DNA of 64,000 nt from Futiania mangrovi. GTDB taxonomy: Bacteria; Pseudomonadota; Alphaproteobacteria; Futianiales; Futianiaceae. The position numbers and the translations under genes were made by a program. The notes under the pieces were generated by a model, which was given only the letters and a program-made list of their open reading frames with translations, was not told the origin of the DNA and ran no database searches. Shown here piece by piece: positions 1 through 8,814 of this stretch; positions within the stretch are counted from its first letter, which is position 1, and each line of letters begins with the position of its first letter. The stretch is from positions 248,001 through 312,000 of the forward strand of contig NZ_JAMZFT010000001.1 of the NCBI RefSeq assembly GCF_024158125.1, read 5' to 3'.

Positions 1-853
1 CGAGCGAGGTGGCGACCATGCAGCCGACCATGAGGCCGAGGCCGTGGGTGCGCGCGGCTTCCGACAGCGCCAGCGCCTCGGTCAGGCCGCCGGTCTTGTC
101 CAGCTTGAGGTTGACCATGTCGTAGCGTCCGGCAAGCTCCGCGACGTTCGCGCTCGTATGGCAGGATTCGTCGGCGCAGATCGGCACCCTATGGGCGAAG
201 CCCGCGAGGGCTGCATCCTCGGCAGCGGGAAGCGGCTGCTCGATCATTTCCACGCCAAGATCGGCGAGCGGCAGGTCGAGGCGGGCGAGCGTGTCGATGT
301 CCCAGCCCTCGTTCGCGTCGATCACGAGGCGCGCGTTCGGCGCGCCCTCGCGCACGGCGCGGATGCGGTCGAGGTCTTCCGCGCCCGCGCCCAGCTTGAC
401 CTTGAGCAGCGGACGCGAGGCGGCCTTGCGCGCGGCCTCCCGCATGGCGTCAGGCGTGTCGATGCCGAGCGTGTAGCAGGTCGTCACGGGGGCAGGGGGC
501 TGGTCGAGACCGGCGAGCTGCCAAGCGGGCTTGCCCGCCTCCTTCGCCTCGAGATCCCAGAGCGCGCAGTCGAGCGCGTTGCGTGCCGCGCCCGCCGGCA
601 GCAGGCGGGCGAGGTCGTCCCGTGTCAGGCCGGCCTCGACCGCCGCCTGCACCTTCTCGATCTGCGCGATCGTGCCTGCCACCGTCTCGCCATAGCGGGC
701 GTAGGGCACGCACTCCCCATGGCCCGAGACGTCGCCGCGGCTCAGCGTGACGACGACGGTCTCCGCGCTCGTCTTCGCGCCGCGCGAGATGCGGAACGCC
801 GAGGCGAGCGGCCAGCTTTCCGCCGCGACCGCAAGGACGGTGCGCGCGCTCAT
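1..853 (-). CDS. dgcA: N-acyl-D-glutamate racemase / dipeptide epimerase-like enolase-superfamily protein (partial)
   Basis: The frame runs off the left edge, so the C-terminus is missing; about 284 residues are visible. It starts at ATG 853, and its first bases overlap the stop of dgcN (ATGA). The translation is a muconate-lactonizing/enolase-superfamily enzyme: a KVKLG segment (catalytic KxK lysine), the metal-ligand segments DANEGW and EQPLP, a DES segment, and LKLDKTGG (second catalytic lysine). Alone this would be called an L-Ala-D/L-Glu epimerase. The partner gene, a DUF1611 protein, makes the DgcN-DgcA pair of the D-glutamate catabolic route more likely; there DgcA racemises N-acetyl-D-glutamate. 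The family call is firm. The substrate is inferred from the neighbours. Confidence 0.8.
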   Translation of the reverse strand, partial: MSARTVLAVAAESWPLASAFRISRGAKTSAETVVVTLSRGDVSGHGECVPYARYGETVAGTIAQIEKVQAAVEAGLTRDDLARLLPAGAARNALDCALWDLEAKEAGKPAWQLAGLDQPPAPVTTCYTLGIDTPDAMREAARKAASRPLLKVKLGAGAEDLDRIRAVREGAPNARLVIDANEGWDIDTLARLDLPLADLGVEMIEQPLPAAEDAALAGFAHRVPICADESCHTSANVAELAGRYDMVNLKLDKTGGLTEALALSEAARTHGLGLMVGCMVATSL

Positions 854-1857
854 GGCACGCAGGCGAGCAGACGGTCGACGATGGGGCCCACGCCGTGGCG
901 GATCGGGTCCGTTGCGGGCAGACCGTGCTCCCGCTCCAGTCCCTTGAGGTAGCGGGCAACCTCACCTTCCGGGAGTTGCGAGGTGTTGACGGCGATGCCC
1001 ACGCACTGGATCGCCGGATTGGTCAGGCGGCCGAGGTGCAGGATCGTGTCGATGGTCGACCGAATCGAGGGCAGGGGGTAGTCCGTGCCGCGCATCTTGG
1101 TGCGCGTCGGCTCGTGGCAGAGAACGACCGCGTCAGGCTGCGCGCCATGCAGCAGGCCAAGCGTCACGCCCGCGAAGGAGGGGTGCCAGATGGAGCCCTG
1201 CCCCTCGACGAGGTCCCAGTGGTCGTCGTCGTTGGAGGGCGACAGCCACTCCGCGGCGCCGGAGATGAAGTCGGCAATGACCGCGTCCACGGACGTGCCG
1301 CGCCGCGAGATCAGCACGCCGGTCTGGCCGGTCGCGCGGAAATCGGCCTTGAGCCCGCGCTCCCGCATCTCCCGCTCCAGCGCCAGCGCGGTGTACTTCT
1401 TGCCGACGTTGCAGTCGGTGCCGACGGTCAGAACGCGCTTTCCGGTGCGGTGTGCGCCCTTGCCGGTCGTGAACTCCTCCGCCGGTGTGCGGAGATTGTG
1501 GAGCGCACGGCCATGCTTCTCGGCAGCCGCGTTGACCTCCGGGATGGATTGCAGGCGGCGGTGCAGGCCGCTCGCCACGTCGAGGCCCGCCTCGAGCGCG
1601 GTGACGATCGTCTCGACCCAGGAATGCGGCAGGACACCACCCGAATTGACCACGCCGATCACGAGGGTTTTCGCCCCCTTCGCCACGGCCTCGCCGATGG
1701 TCAGGTCGGGAACGCCCGCGTCGGCCTTGCAGCCGGGCAGGCGAAGCTGGCCCACGCACCACTCCGGCCGCCAGTCCACGACGCCAAGAGCGGTCTTGGC
1801 CGCAGGCTGGTCCGGCGCGTCACCCAGAAACAGCAGGTAGGGGGTCTTGATCTCCAC
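850..1857 (-). CDS. dgcN: DUF1611 family protein, likely D-glutamate N-acetyltransferase
   Basis: This 335-residue COG3367/DUF1611 protein starts with GTG at 1857. The N-terminal half looks like a Rossmann-type domain. The second half carries a P-loop-like segment GTDCNVGKKYT near residue 145, followed by EGQGSIWHPSF and a CHEPTR segment, all typical of the family. In marine bacteria the DUF1611 protein DgcN is reported to acetylate D-glutamate before racemisation by DgcA. The stop overlaps the start of the epimerase gene by ATGA, so the two are translationally coupled, and the TRAP permease ends only 21 bases upstream. The operon therefore pairs an importer with the two enzymes. Family assignment is strong; activity rests on the gene pair. 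Confidence 0.75.
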   Translation of the reverse strand: MEIKTPYLLFLGDAPDQPAAKTALGVVDWRPEWCVGQLRLPGCKADAGVPDLTIGEAVAKGAKTLVIGVVNSGGVLPHSWVETIVTALEAGLDVASGLHRRLQSIPEVNAAAEKHGRALHNLRTPAEEFTTGKGAHRTGKRVLTVGTDCNVGKKYTALALEREMRERGLKADFRATGQTGVLISRRGTSVDAVIADFISGAAEWLSPSNDDDHWDLVEGQGSIWHPSFAGVTLGLLHGAQPDAVVLCHEPTRTKMRGTDYPLPSIRSTIDTILHLGRLTNPAIQCVGIAVNTSQLPEGEVARYLKGLEREHGLPATDPIRHGVGPIVDRLLACVP

Positions 1858-1878
1858 GGTTCGAGCATCCCGTTCTTG

Positions 1879-3261
1879 TCATTCCAGAAGCTTGCCAGGC
1901 AACCACAGCGCCAGCTCAGGAAACAGCACTACCAGACCGAGACCGGTCAATTGAAGCAGAACGAACGGAATGATGCCCTTGTAGATGTGCTGGATCGTCA
2001 CGCCCGCCGGCGCCACGCCCTTCATGTAGAAGAGCGCAAACCCGAACGGTGGCGTCAGGAACGAGGTCTGCAGGTTCACCGAGACGAGAATGGTGAACCA
2101 GATCACCCCCGCATTGGCGATGGCGGCGTACTCGCCCACGTGACCGCCGAAGTCGAGCTTGCCCACGATCGGGCCGAACACGGGCAGCACGATGAGCGTG
2201 ATCTCGATCCAGTCGAAGAAGAAGCCCAGGAAGAAGATCATCGCCATCAGGACGAACAGGATGCCCCAGGGGCCGACGCCCCACTCGGCGATGAATTCGT
2301 CGATGAGCGCCTCGCCGCCCAGCCAGCGGAACATGAGCGAGAAACAGGTCGCGCCGACGAAGATGCCGAACAGCATGGCGGTGGTGAGCGCCGAGCGGTC
2401 GCACACGTCCTTCAGCGTGCCCCAGTCGAGCTTGCGGTTCCAGATCGCCAGAACGGTTGCGCCGATGGCGCCGACGCCCGCAGCCTCGGTCGGAGTTGCG
2501 AAGCCGGCGAAGATCGAGCCGAGCACAACCACGATCAGCAGGATCGGCGGCAGGAAGCTCTTGAGGATCATCGCCCAGAACTCTCCCCGGTCCGACGGCC
2601 CGATGTCGTCCGGCAGCGGCGGCGCAAGCTCCGGCTTGATGTGGCAGACAGCGAAGATGTAGATGCAGTAGAGCGAGGACAGCAGCAGGCCCGGAATGAT
2701 CGCGGCTATGAAGACCGTGCCGACCGGGATGGACAGCAGGTCCGACATGATCACCAGCATGATCGACGGCGGAATCAGGATGCCGAGCGTGCCCGAGGCC
2801 GCGATCGTGCCGGTCGCAAGCGACTTGTTGTAGCCGCGCTCCAGCATCACGGGCAGGGCGAGCAGCGTCATCATCACCACGCTCGCGCCGATGATGCCCG
2901 TGGTCGCGGCCATGATCGTGCCCATCAGCGTGACGGAGAGCGCAAGGCCGCCCGGCACGCGGCGTGTCAGCACCTGCAGGCAGTAGAGCAGGTCGCGGGC
3001 GACACCGGATTTCTCCAGCATCGTGCCCATGTAGATGAACATCGGGATTGCGACGAGGACCGGCGCCTCCATCGTGCCGCCGAAGATCCGGCTCGGCACG
3101 ACCATGAGGCGGGCGACGTTGAACACACCCAGCCAGTCCCCGATGAAGGCGAACCCCAGGCCGATCCCGCCGAGCACGAAGGCGACCGGGTAGCCGGAGA
3201 ACAGCAGGATCCCCAGTGAGAGGAACATCAGGATCGGCAGCGACTCGACGAGCATTTCCAT
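1879..3261 (-). CDS. dctM: TRAP transporter large permease subunit (DctM family)
   Basis: This 460-residue, strongly hydrophobic protein has about 12 predicted membrane helices and the DctM-type GILIPPSIMLV segment near residue 160. It forms the ion-coupled channel of a tripartite ATP-independent periplasmic importer together with the DctQ and DctP subunits upstream. Translation from ATG 3261 is preceded by AAGGGAAAAG; a second ATG lies two codons later. It sits 31 bases after dctQ and 21 bases before dctN-type gene dgcN, so it belongs to one minus-strand operon. The DctP partner is of the keto-acid/TakP-like group. The linked dgcN-dgcA genes suggest an acidic amino-acid or N-acyl substrate, but the sequence does not prove this. 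Confidence 0.92.
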   Translation of the reverse strand: MEMLVESLPILMFLSLGILLFSGYPVAFVLGGIGLGFAFIGDWLGVFNVARLMVVPSRIFGGTMEAPVLVAIPMFIYMGTMLEKSGVARDLLYCLQVLTRRVPGGLALSVTLMGTIMAATTGIIGASVVMMTLLALPVMLERGYNKSLATGTIAASGTLGILIPPSIMLVIMSDLLSIPVGTVFIAAIIPGLLLSSLYCIYIFAVCHIKPELAPPLPDDIGPSDRGEFWAMILKSFLPPILLIVVVLGSIFAGFATPTEAAGVGAIGATVLAIWNRKLDWGTLKDVCDRSALTTAMLFGIFVGATCFSLMFRWLGGEALIDEFIAEWGVGPWGILFVLMAMIFFLGFFFDWIEITLIVLPVFGPIVGKLDFGGHVGEYAAIANAGVIWFTILVSVNLQTSFLTPPFGFALFYMKGVAPAGVTIQHIYKGIIPFVLLQLTGLGLVVLFPELALWLPGKLLE

Positions 3262-3292
3262 TGCGGTCTTTTCCCTTCAGGCGCGCCGACGG

Positions 3293-3907
3293 TCAGTCTG
3301 CGACCGGTCTGTTCGGATCGTCGGCATGGTGCACGCCGACGTGGGAACGCGCCCGTGCCCGCAGATCCTCGGACCCGAACAGGTAGACGAGCGAACGCAG
3401 GGCGACCGCGAGCCCCGCAAGGCCCAGCAGCAGGAAGCCCAGCGGCAGGGCGCCCTTGACGATCCAGCGGTGCGAGAGGCCGACGCCGCTCGCCGAGGAC
3501 TCCCCGGAGAGGAAGGCGCGTTCGGCGAAGGTGTAGCCGTAGTCGGTCACCAGGATGCAGTAGGGAATGAGAAAGATCAGGCAGCCGATCAGCTCGATCC
3601 AGGCGCGGGTGCGCGGGTGCATCTGGTCGCGAACCAGTTCGATGCGGACGTGGGCATCCTTGAGATAGGCATAGGCGAGGCAGAGCAGGAACAGCACGGC
3701 GTGAATGTGCCACTCCATCTCCTGCATCTTCGTCGAGCTGAAGTAGAAGACGCTGGAGGTGAAATCGTGGTCGTATTCCAGGATCTTCCGCTGGGTGACG
3801 TCGTAGAAGATCACGATCATCAGCGGGATGAACAGGAACGACGCAACGCGTCCGATCGCTTGCAGAAACGCTTCCAGCGCCTCGCTGACACGCATCAGGA
3901 AAGGCAT
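3293..3907 (-). CDS. dctQ: TRAP transporter small permease subunit (DctQ family)
   Basis: This protein of 204 residues has four membrane segments (about residues 18-38, 70-85, 100-125 and 150-175), the usual DctQ layout. It bridges the binding protein and the large permease. I chose ATG 3907: a GTG lies three codons upstream at 3916, but AAGGG would then touch the start codon, whereas it is well spaced for 3907. A further in-frame ATG is at 3895. It lies between dctP and dctM. The 125-base gap to dctP holds a strong hairpin that probably makes dctP mRNA more abundant than the permease part. Confidence 0.88.
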   Translation of the reverse strand: MPFLMRVSEALEAFLQAIGRVASFLFIPLMIVIFYDVTQRKILEYDHDFTSSVFYFSSTKMQEMEWHIHAVLFLLCLAYAYLKDAHVRIELVRDQMHPRTRAWIELIGCLIFLIPYCILVTDYGYTFAERAFLSGESSASGVGLSHRWIVKGALPLGFLLLGLAGLAVALRSLVYLFGSEDLRARARSHVGVHHADDPNRPVAD

Positions 3908-3982
3908 GGGCCGCACCCTTTTCCGGAGGGAAGGCTGCCGGCGAGGGTCGCCCCCGCCAGCATTTCTTCCGTGCAGAACAGT

Positions 3983-4011
3983 GCGCGGGACCGGTCAGGC
4001 CGGCCCCGCGC
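3983..4011 (-). terminator. Intercistronic hairpin between dctP and dctQ
   Basis: A 12-bp arm at 3983-3994 pairs with 4000-4011 around a 5-base loop, with one A-C mismatch. It lies just after the dctP stop inside the operon. There is no clear U-run, so it is more likely a partial terminator or mRNA-stabilising stem that raises binding-protein output over the permeases, as is common in binding-protein-dependent transport operons. Confidence 0.5.
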
Positions 4012-4032
4012 CGTCATGCACTGAGCCGGGCG

Positions 4033-5091
4033 TCAGTCGAGATCGCCCGCACGCAGGTAGCCGCGGTCGCCCCAGGACCTGTAGTTCGCGCGGAACTCCG
4101 ACAGCGAAGCCCAGACCTTCGCGAAGGTCTCGTTCTTCGTCTGCTCGGCGATCACCTCGTCCCACGCAGCCTTCAGGGCCTTGAGGATCTCGGGCGACCA
4201 GCGATGGATGGTCACGCCCTTCGACTCGATCTCCTTCAGCGCGGAGAACTGGATCGCCTCGCCCTCCGCGAAGCCATAGGCGACGTTCGCGTCGCAAACC
4301 GTCTGGAAGATCGCCTTCTGCTGGTCGCTGAGGCCTTCCCACTCGTCCTTGTTCATCATCAGGTCGAACAGGGTGGTCTGCTGGTGCCAGCCCGGCAGGT
4401 AGTAGTGCTTCGCGACCTGGTAGAAGCCGAGGTTGAGGTCAATGGCCGGCATCGAGAACTCGGTCGCATCGATCGTGCCGAGCTCAAGCGCCGGGAAGAT
4501 GTCGCCGCCCGCCAGAAGCTGGGTCGACACACCCATCTTGTTCATCACCTGCGCGCCGAGGCCGAAGAAGCGCATCTTCAGGCCCTTCAGATCGTCGACC
4601 GTATTGATTTCCTTGCGGAACCAGCCCGAGGCTTCCGGCGCGATCAGGCCGCAGATCAGCGACTTGATGCCGTGCTTGGCATAGACCTCGTCCATGAGTT
4701 GCTGGCCGCCGCCGAACTTCATCCAGGCGAGGTATTCGCCTGCCGACGGCCCGAACGGAACGGCCGCGAAGAGCGCCAGCGCCGGCTCCTTGCCGATCCA
4801 GTAGCCCGGCGTCGACCAGGCGGCCTGCACGGCGCCGGAGGCGACCGCGTCGAAGGCCTCGAGGGCCGGCACGATGGCGCCCGGCTCCTGGAACTTCACG
4901 TTGATCTGTCCGCCCGAGACGGTCTTGAGCTGCTCCTGGATCCGGACGCCGAGCGAGCCGAGCTGCTTCAGCGAGCTGGGATAGGTGCTCTGCATGTCCC
5001 AGTTGATGGACTGGGCCGACGCGGCCCCCGTCGCAAGTCCGGCGGCAAGAACCGTCGCGCCGGCAAGCCGCGCAATGCTGGAAAGGGTCAT
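4033..5091 (-). CDS. dctP: TRAP transporter substrate-binding protein (DctP family)
   Basis: This periplasmic binding protein of 352 residues has a classic signal peptide ending in AASA before Gln27, so export by Sec is expected. The mature part matches the TakP-like subgroup of DctP proteins: WDMQSTYPSS at the start, a ligand-pocket region around EASGWFRKE, and KGLKMRFFGLGAQVM with the arginine that normally grips the carboxylate of the ligand. A strong ribosome site (AGGGAGGAA) sits just before ATG 5091. It is the first gene of the operon dctP-dctQ-dctM-dgcN-dgcA. The conserved arginine supports a carboxylated substrate. D-glutamate or a related acid is a guess from the downstream genes. 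Confidence 0.9.
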   Translation of the reverse strand: MTLSSIARLAGATVLAAGLATGAASAQSINWDMQSTYPSSLKQLGSLGVRIQEQLKTVSGGQINVKFQEPGAIVPALEAFDAVASGAVQAAWSTPGYWIGKEPALALFAAVPFGPSAGEYLAWMKFGGGQQLMDEVYAKHGIKSLICGLIAPEASGWFRKEINTVDDLKGLKMRFFGLGAQVMNKMGVSTQLLAGGDIFPALELGTIDATEFSMPAIDLNLGFYQVAKHYYLPGWHQQTTLFDLMMNKDEWEGLSDQQKAIFQTVCDANVAYGFAEGEAIQFSALKEIESKGVTIHRWSPEILKALKAAWDEVIAEQTKNETFAKVWASLSEFRANYRSWGDRGYLRAGDLD

Positions 5092-5511
5092 TCAATTTCC
5101 TCCCTGTGCAGATTGCACCGGCGCGATGCGCACGCCGGTGCCGATCGGATTACTGCCAGCCCCTTCCGCCACGATGGCGAAAGCTCCCCGGGCCGTGCGG
5201 CGGTCATCCGCAGGCATGCAGGACATGCAACCGTGATGGCCTTGGATATTGATTGACTTGTCAGCCCCGCGTGTCCTGCCGACACGGTACACGCAGCTTG
5301 AGCGAACGCCAAGAGCCGCGCGATAAGGCTTTTGGCCAATGCGCGGGAAGCCTTGCCCGCCGCTCTCCGGCTTGGCACCTTGACATCCGCCTGCCGGACG
5401 GGCGCCCCCCCTGGGGGCAGGAGTGTTCGCAGGCCTTGGGGGAGGGGCAGCTGTGTCCATTGCAGGGATCGAATGCCGGCGGACGGGCTGGCAGCGCGGG
5501 CAGGGCGGTAC
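5092..5511. other. Divergent intergenic region between dctP and mlaE
   Basis: No gene is supported in these 420 bases. They must hold the promoters for the leftward TRAP operon and the rightward mla operon, but I see no clear -35/-10 pair. A short inverted repeat, TGAC-TT-GTCA at 5254-5263, lies in a locally AT-rich patch and could be half of a regulator site. Open frames running through here are out-of-frame or extended versions of the flanking genes. Confidence 0.5.
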
Positions 5512-6624
5512 ATGACATCGCCGGCCCCGCCGCGCGCGACCGGGGACGGGCAGGGACGATTTGCGCTCTCCGGCGACTGGGTCATGGCGACGCTCGCGGA
5601 CGCGGAACGCGCGCTGAAGGCGGTTCATGCGGCGCGCGACCGGGGACCTGTCACCCTCGACCTCTCGGCTGCCGGGCGGCTCGACACCGGGGGGGCCTAC
5701 CTGCTGCACCGGCTCGAGTCGGAGCGCGGGATCACCCTTGCGGGAGTGCCGGAGGCCAGCCGGCGGCTGCTCGACCTCGTGGCAGCGCCCCCCCTCGGCG
5801 AGGGACGCGCGGGCGGGCCCGGAGGCATTGTGCGCCTCCTCACGCTTCTGGGCGTGCGCGTCGCCCATGGCGTGGCTGACGCACGCAACATCGTCGCCTT
5901 CTTCGGCCTGACGCTCGCACGGCTTGGGCGCGTCCTCGTGATGCCGCGTCGGTTCAGGCTCACCTCGCTCGTCTATCACATGCAGGAAACCGGCCTTGCG
6001 GCCGTGCCCATCGTGAGCCTGATCTCCTTCCTGATCGGCGTGGTGATCGCGTACATGGGCTCGGTGCAGCTGCGGGCCTTCGGCGCGGAAGTCTTCGTCG
6101 TCAACCTGATCGCCGTCGCCATGCTGCGCGAGCTTGGCATCCTTCTCACCGCCATCGTGATCGCGGGCCGGTCGGGCAGCGCCTTCACGGCGGCGATCGG
6201 GTCCATGAAGGTGCGCGAGGAGATCGACGCGATGCGGGTGATCGGTCTCGACCCGGTGGACGTGCTGGTCCTGCCGCGCGTGCTGGCCCTCGTCTTCATG
6301 CTGCCGGTCCTGGGCGTGATCGCGGACGTGGTCGGCCTGATCGGCGGCGGACTGATGTCCTGGATCTCGCTGGGCATCTCGCCGGGCATGTTCGTGACCC
6401 GGCTGCACGAGACGACGGACGTCTGGCACTATGCCGTGGGCCTCATCAAGGCACCGTTCTTCGCCATGATCATCGGGATCGTGGGCTGCTACCAGGGCTT
6501 CCAGGTGTCGGGCAGCGCGGAATCGGTGGGCCGGCTCACCACGCAGTCGGTGGTGCGTGCGATCTTCCTCGTGATCGTGGCCGACGCGCTGTTCGCGATC
6601 CTGTTCGTGGAGCTCGACATATGA
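5512..6624 (+). CDS. mlaE: MlaE-type lipid ABC transporter permease with N-terminal STAS domain
   Basis: This inner-membrane permease (370 residues) belongs to a phospholipid transport system of the Mla family. Residues about 10-90 form a STAS-like domain (compare LSAAGRLDTGGAYLL), so the MlaB-type regulatory subunit seems fused to the permease. From about residue 140 onward there are five to six membrane helices with the MlaE/Ttg2B segment RELGILLTAIVIAGRSGSAF, which couples to the ATPase. I place the start at ATG 5512; the frame is open back to 5332, but the extra 60 residues lack any domain character. The stop overlaps the start of mlaF by four bases (ATGA). The system links inner and outer membranes for lipid movement. 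Confidence 0.88.
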   Translation: MTSPAPPRATGDGQGRFALSGDWVMATLADAERALKAVHAARDRGPVTLDLSAAGRLDTGGAYLLHRLESERGITLAGVPEASRRLLDLVAAPPLGEGRAGGPGGIVRLLTLLGVRVAHGVADARNIVAFFGLTLARLGRVLVMPRRFRLTSLVYHMQETGLAAVPIVSLISFLIGVVIAYMGSVQLRAFGAEVFVVNLIAVAMLRELGILLTAIVIAGRSGSAFTAAIGSMKVREEIDAMRVIGLDPVDVLVLPRVLALVFMLPVLGVIADVVGLIGGGLMSWISLGISPGMFVTRLHETTDVWHYAVGLIKAPFFAMIIGIVGCYQGFQVSGSAESVGRLTTQSVVRAIFLVIVADALFAILFVELDI

Positions 6625-7421
6625 ACGGCGCGCAGGGGCCGATGCGCGACGCCGTCATCGAGGTGCGCGGCGTGCGCAACCAGTTCGGACGGCAGGTCGT
6701 GCACGACGGCCTCGACATCGACGTCTACCGCGGCGAGATCCTGGGCGTCGTGGGCGGGTCTGGCACGGGCAAGTCCGTGCTGCTGCGCACGATCGTCGGC
6801 CTCAACCGCCCCAAGGCAGGAGAGATCCGCGTGTTCGGCACCGATGTGCTGCGCGCCCCCCCGGCCGAGCGGCGCGCCATCGAGCGCCGATGGGGCGTGC
6901 TCTTCCAGGACGGCGCGCTGTTCTCGTCCCTGACCGTGCGGCAGAACGTGGAGGTGCCGATGCGCGAGCATCTGGACCTCTCGCCGGCGCTGCGGGCGGA
7001 GCTTGCGGAGTTGAAGGTCGCCATGGTCGGCCTGCCGCCGGAGGCGAACGACAAGTTTCCTTCCGAACTCTCGGGCGGCATGCGCAAGCGGGCGGGGCTT
7101 GCCCGTGCGCTGGCGCTCGATCCGGAAATCCTCTTTCTCGACGAGCCGACGGCCGGCCTCGACCCCATCGGAGCAGCCGCCTTCGACACGTTGCTGCACG
7201 ATCTCGGCGAGACGCTGGGGCTGACCGTGTTCCTCGTCACGCACGATCTCGATACGCTGGTCGCCACGACCGACCGCATTGCGGTGCTGGCGGAGAAAAG
7301 GGTGCTGGTGACCGGCACGATGGAGGATATGGTGCGGCAGGATCATCCATGGATCCGGGAGTATTTCTGCGGACCGCGGGCCCGGGCAGCCCGGGGCGCC
7401 GCGGCGGCCGGGAACCGATGA
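6621..7421 (+). CDS. mlaF: MlaF-type ABC transporter ATP-binding protein
   Basis: This 266-residue ABC ATPase energises the Mla-type lipid transporter. Visible motifs are Walker A GGSGTGKS, a Q-loop LFQDGALFS, the signature LSGGMRKRAGLARALA, Walker B ILFLDEPTAGLDP, and the switch histidine in LVTHD. The GGMRKR form of the signature is typical of the MlaF/Ttg2A group. It starts in the ATGA overlap with mlaE and is followed 13 bases later by the MCE-domain gene, so the three are one transcription unit. Confidence 0.92.
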   Translation: MNGAQGPMRDAVIEVRGVRNQFGRQVVHDGLDIDVYRGEILGVVGGSGTGKSVLLRTIVGLNRPKAGEIRVFGTDVLRAPPAERRAIERRWGVLFQDGALFSSLTVRQNVEVPMREHLDLSPALRAELAELKVAMVGLPPEANDKFPSELSGGMRKRAGLARALALDPEILFLDEPTAGLDPIGAAAFDTLLHDLGETLGLTVFLVTHDLDTLVATTDRIAVLAEKRVLVTGTMEDMVRQDHPWIREYFCGPRARAARGAAAAGNR

Positions 7422-7434
7422 AGGCGGAGACGGC

Positions 7435-8814
7435 ATGGAAACCCGCGCGAACCATTTCCTGATCGGACTGTTCACGCTGCTGGGGCTCGCCGCGGGAACC
7501 GGGCTACTCATCTGGTTTGCGAACGTGCAGGTGTCGCGGGAGTTTGCCTACTACGACATATTGTTCAAGAACACGGCAGGCCTCTCGCGCGCGGGGGACG
7601 TGCGCTACAACGGCGTGCTGGTGGGGCAGGTTGCCGACATCGCGATCGATACGCGCGATCCCGGAAAGGTGCGCGTGCGCGTGGAAGTCGATGCCGAGAC
7701 GCCGGTCAACGAGGACACGATCGCCACGCTGGAGCTTCAGGGGGTGACGGGCGTCTCCTTCGTCTCCCTGCAGGGCGGAGGGCCGGCGTCGGCGCCGCTC
7801 GAACCCGGTCCGGGCGAGCGTTATGCCGAGATCCCCTCGAAGGATTCCGCCTTCCAGGACGTGCTGACCGCCGTTCCGGAGCTTCTGTCACGCGCCATCG
7901 AGCTTCTCGACGAGGTGCGCGGCATCGTCAACGACGACAACAAGGCCCGCATCGCGTCCATCCTGAAGAACGTGGACGAGGCGACGGCCGACCTGACCGT
8001 CACGCTGCAGGAGGTGCGCACGCTCACCGGCGAACTGGGTGTCGTGGTGGGCGACGTGCGCGGCTTTACCGGAAATCTGGGCGAGCTGACCGATGCGGCC
8101 GGGCAGACGATCCGCACCGCGGATGCGACGCTCGACTCGGCGCGCGCCGCGATCGAGCGGGCGAACGCGGCGATCGCGACGGTGGACCGGCTTGTGGAAG
8201 GGGAGGTCACGGCGCTCGTCGCCGATCTGCGCGGCGCGGTCCGCCAGGCCGACACGGTGTTCGCGGACGCCTCGGGCGCGATCGCCACGGTCAGCGGGCG
8301 CGTGGAAACGCTCTCCGCCACCGCGGAGGAGACGCTTGCCACCGCGACCGAGACATTCGCGGCCGCGAACCGGACGCTTGCCGGGATCGACCGTCTCCTG
8401 GCGGGTACGGATGGCGTGGTGGAGCAGGCCGAGGCCGCCTTTGCGACGGTGAACCGGGTTCTGGATGGGGACATCGCGCCGCTCGCAGGCGATGTCCGCA
8501 AGTCCGTCGCCACCGCCAATGGCGCCATCGAGCGGACGGCTGCGCTGCTGGAGCGGGAGCTTCCCGCGATCACGCGCGAAGTGCGCAGCGCCGTGGGCCG
8601 CGCCAACGGGTTCGTCGGCGAACTGGAGGGCCTCGTCATCGACAACCGTGCACCGCTCAACGACTTCATCCAGTCGGGGCTGCCGCAGTTCGTCCGCTTC
8701 GTGCAGGAGGCGCGCCAGCTCGTCCTCAACCTCGAGCGCGTGACGGCCCGGATCGAGGCCGATCCGGCCCGCTTCCTTCTCGGCACACAGACACCGGAGT
8801 ACCGACCGGAATGA
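7435..8814 (+). CDS. mlaD: MlaD-type MCE-domain lipid transport protein with long helical tail
   Basis: A single N-terminal membrane helix (residues about 8-28) is followed by one MCE domain (about 38-120; NTAGLSRAGDVRYNGVLVGQV is its typical opening, given here only as family evidence). A very long alanine-rich helical region then runs to the end of its 459 residues. E. coli MlaD is about 183 residues, so this is the long form, closer in shape to Mce/PqiB tunnel proteins that span the periplasm. Within the tail a block beginning ATVDRL (residue 248) recurs as ATVNRV (residue 337), about 89 residues apart. The protein probably forms a ring on the permease with the helices making a conduit toward the outer membrane. 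Confidence 0.88.
   Translation: METRANHFLIGLFTLLGLAAGTGLLIWFANVQVSREFAYYDILFKNTAGLSRAGDVRYNGVLVGQVADIAIDTRDPGKVRVRVEVDAETPVNEDTIATLELQGVTGVSFVSLQGGGPASAPLEPGPGERYAEIPSKDSAFQDVLTAVPELLSRAIELLDEVRGIVNDDNKARIASILKNVDEATADLTVTLQEVRTLTGELGVVVGDVRGFTGNLGELTDAAGQTIRTADATLDSARAAIERANAAIATVDRLVEGEVTALVADLRGAVRQADTVFADASGAIATVSGRVETLSATAEETLATATETFAAANRTLAGIDRLLAGTDGVVEQAEAAFATVNRVLDGDIAPLAGDVRKSVATANGAIERTAALLERELPAITREVRSAVGRANGFVGELEGLVIDNRAPLNDFIQSGLPQFVRFVQEARQLVLNLERVTARIEADPARFLLGTQTPEYRPE

Noticed and set aside
1-853. Simple cell-wall recycling epimerase (YcjG role) as the only reading of the first gene
   Set aside because: The DUF1611 partner with a four-base overlap fits the DgcN-DgcA pathway better, though the enzyme family is the same.
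450-965. Minus-strand open frame at the dgcN/dgcA joint
   Set aside because: Its composition is Arg/Gly-rich and it is out of register with both real genes; the true dgcA frame runs off the window edge.
895-3219. A 774-codon plus-strand open frame opposite dgcN and dctM
   Set aside because: It is rich in Arg, His and Asp/Glu with no domain character and lies antisense to clear transporter and enzyme genes; long antisense frames are common at this GC content.
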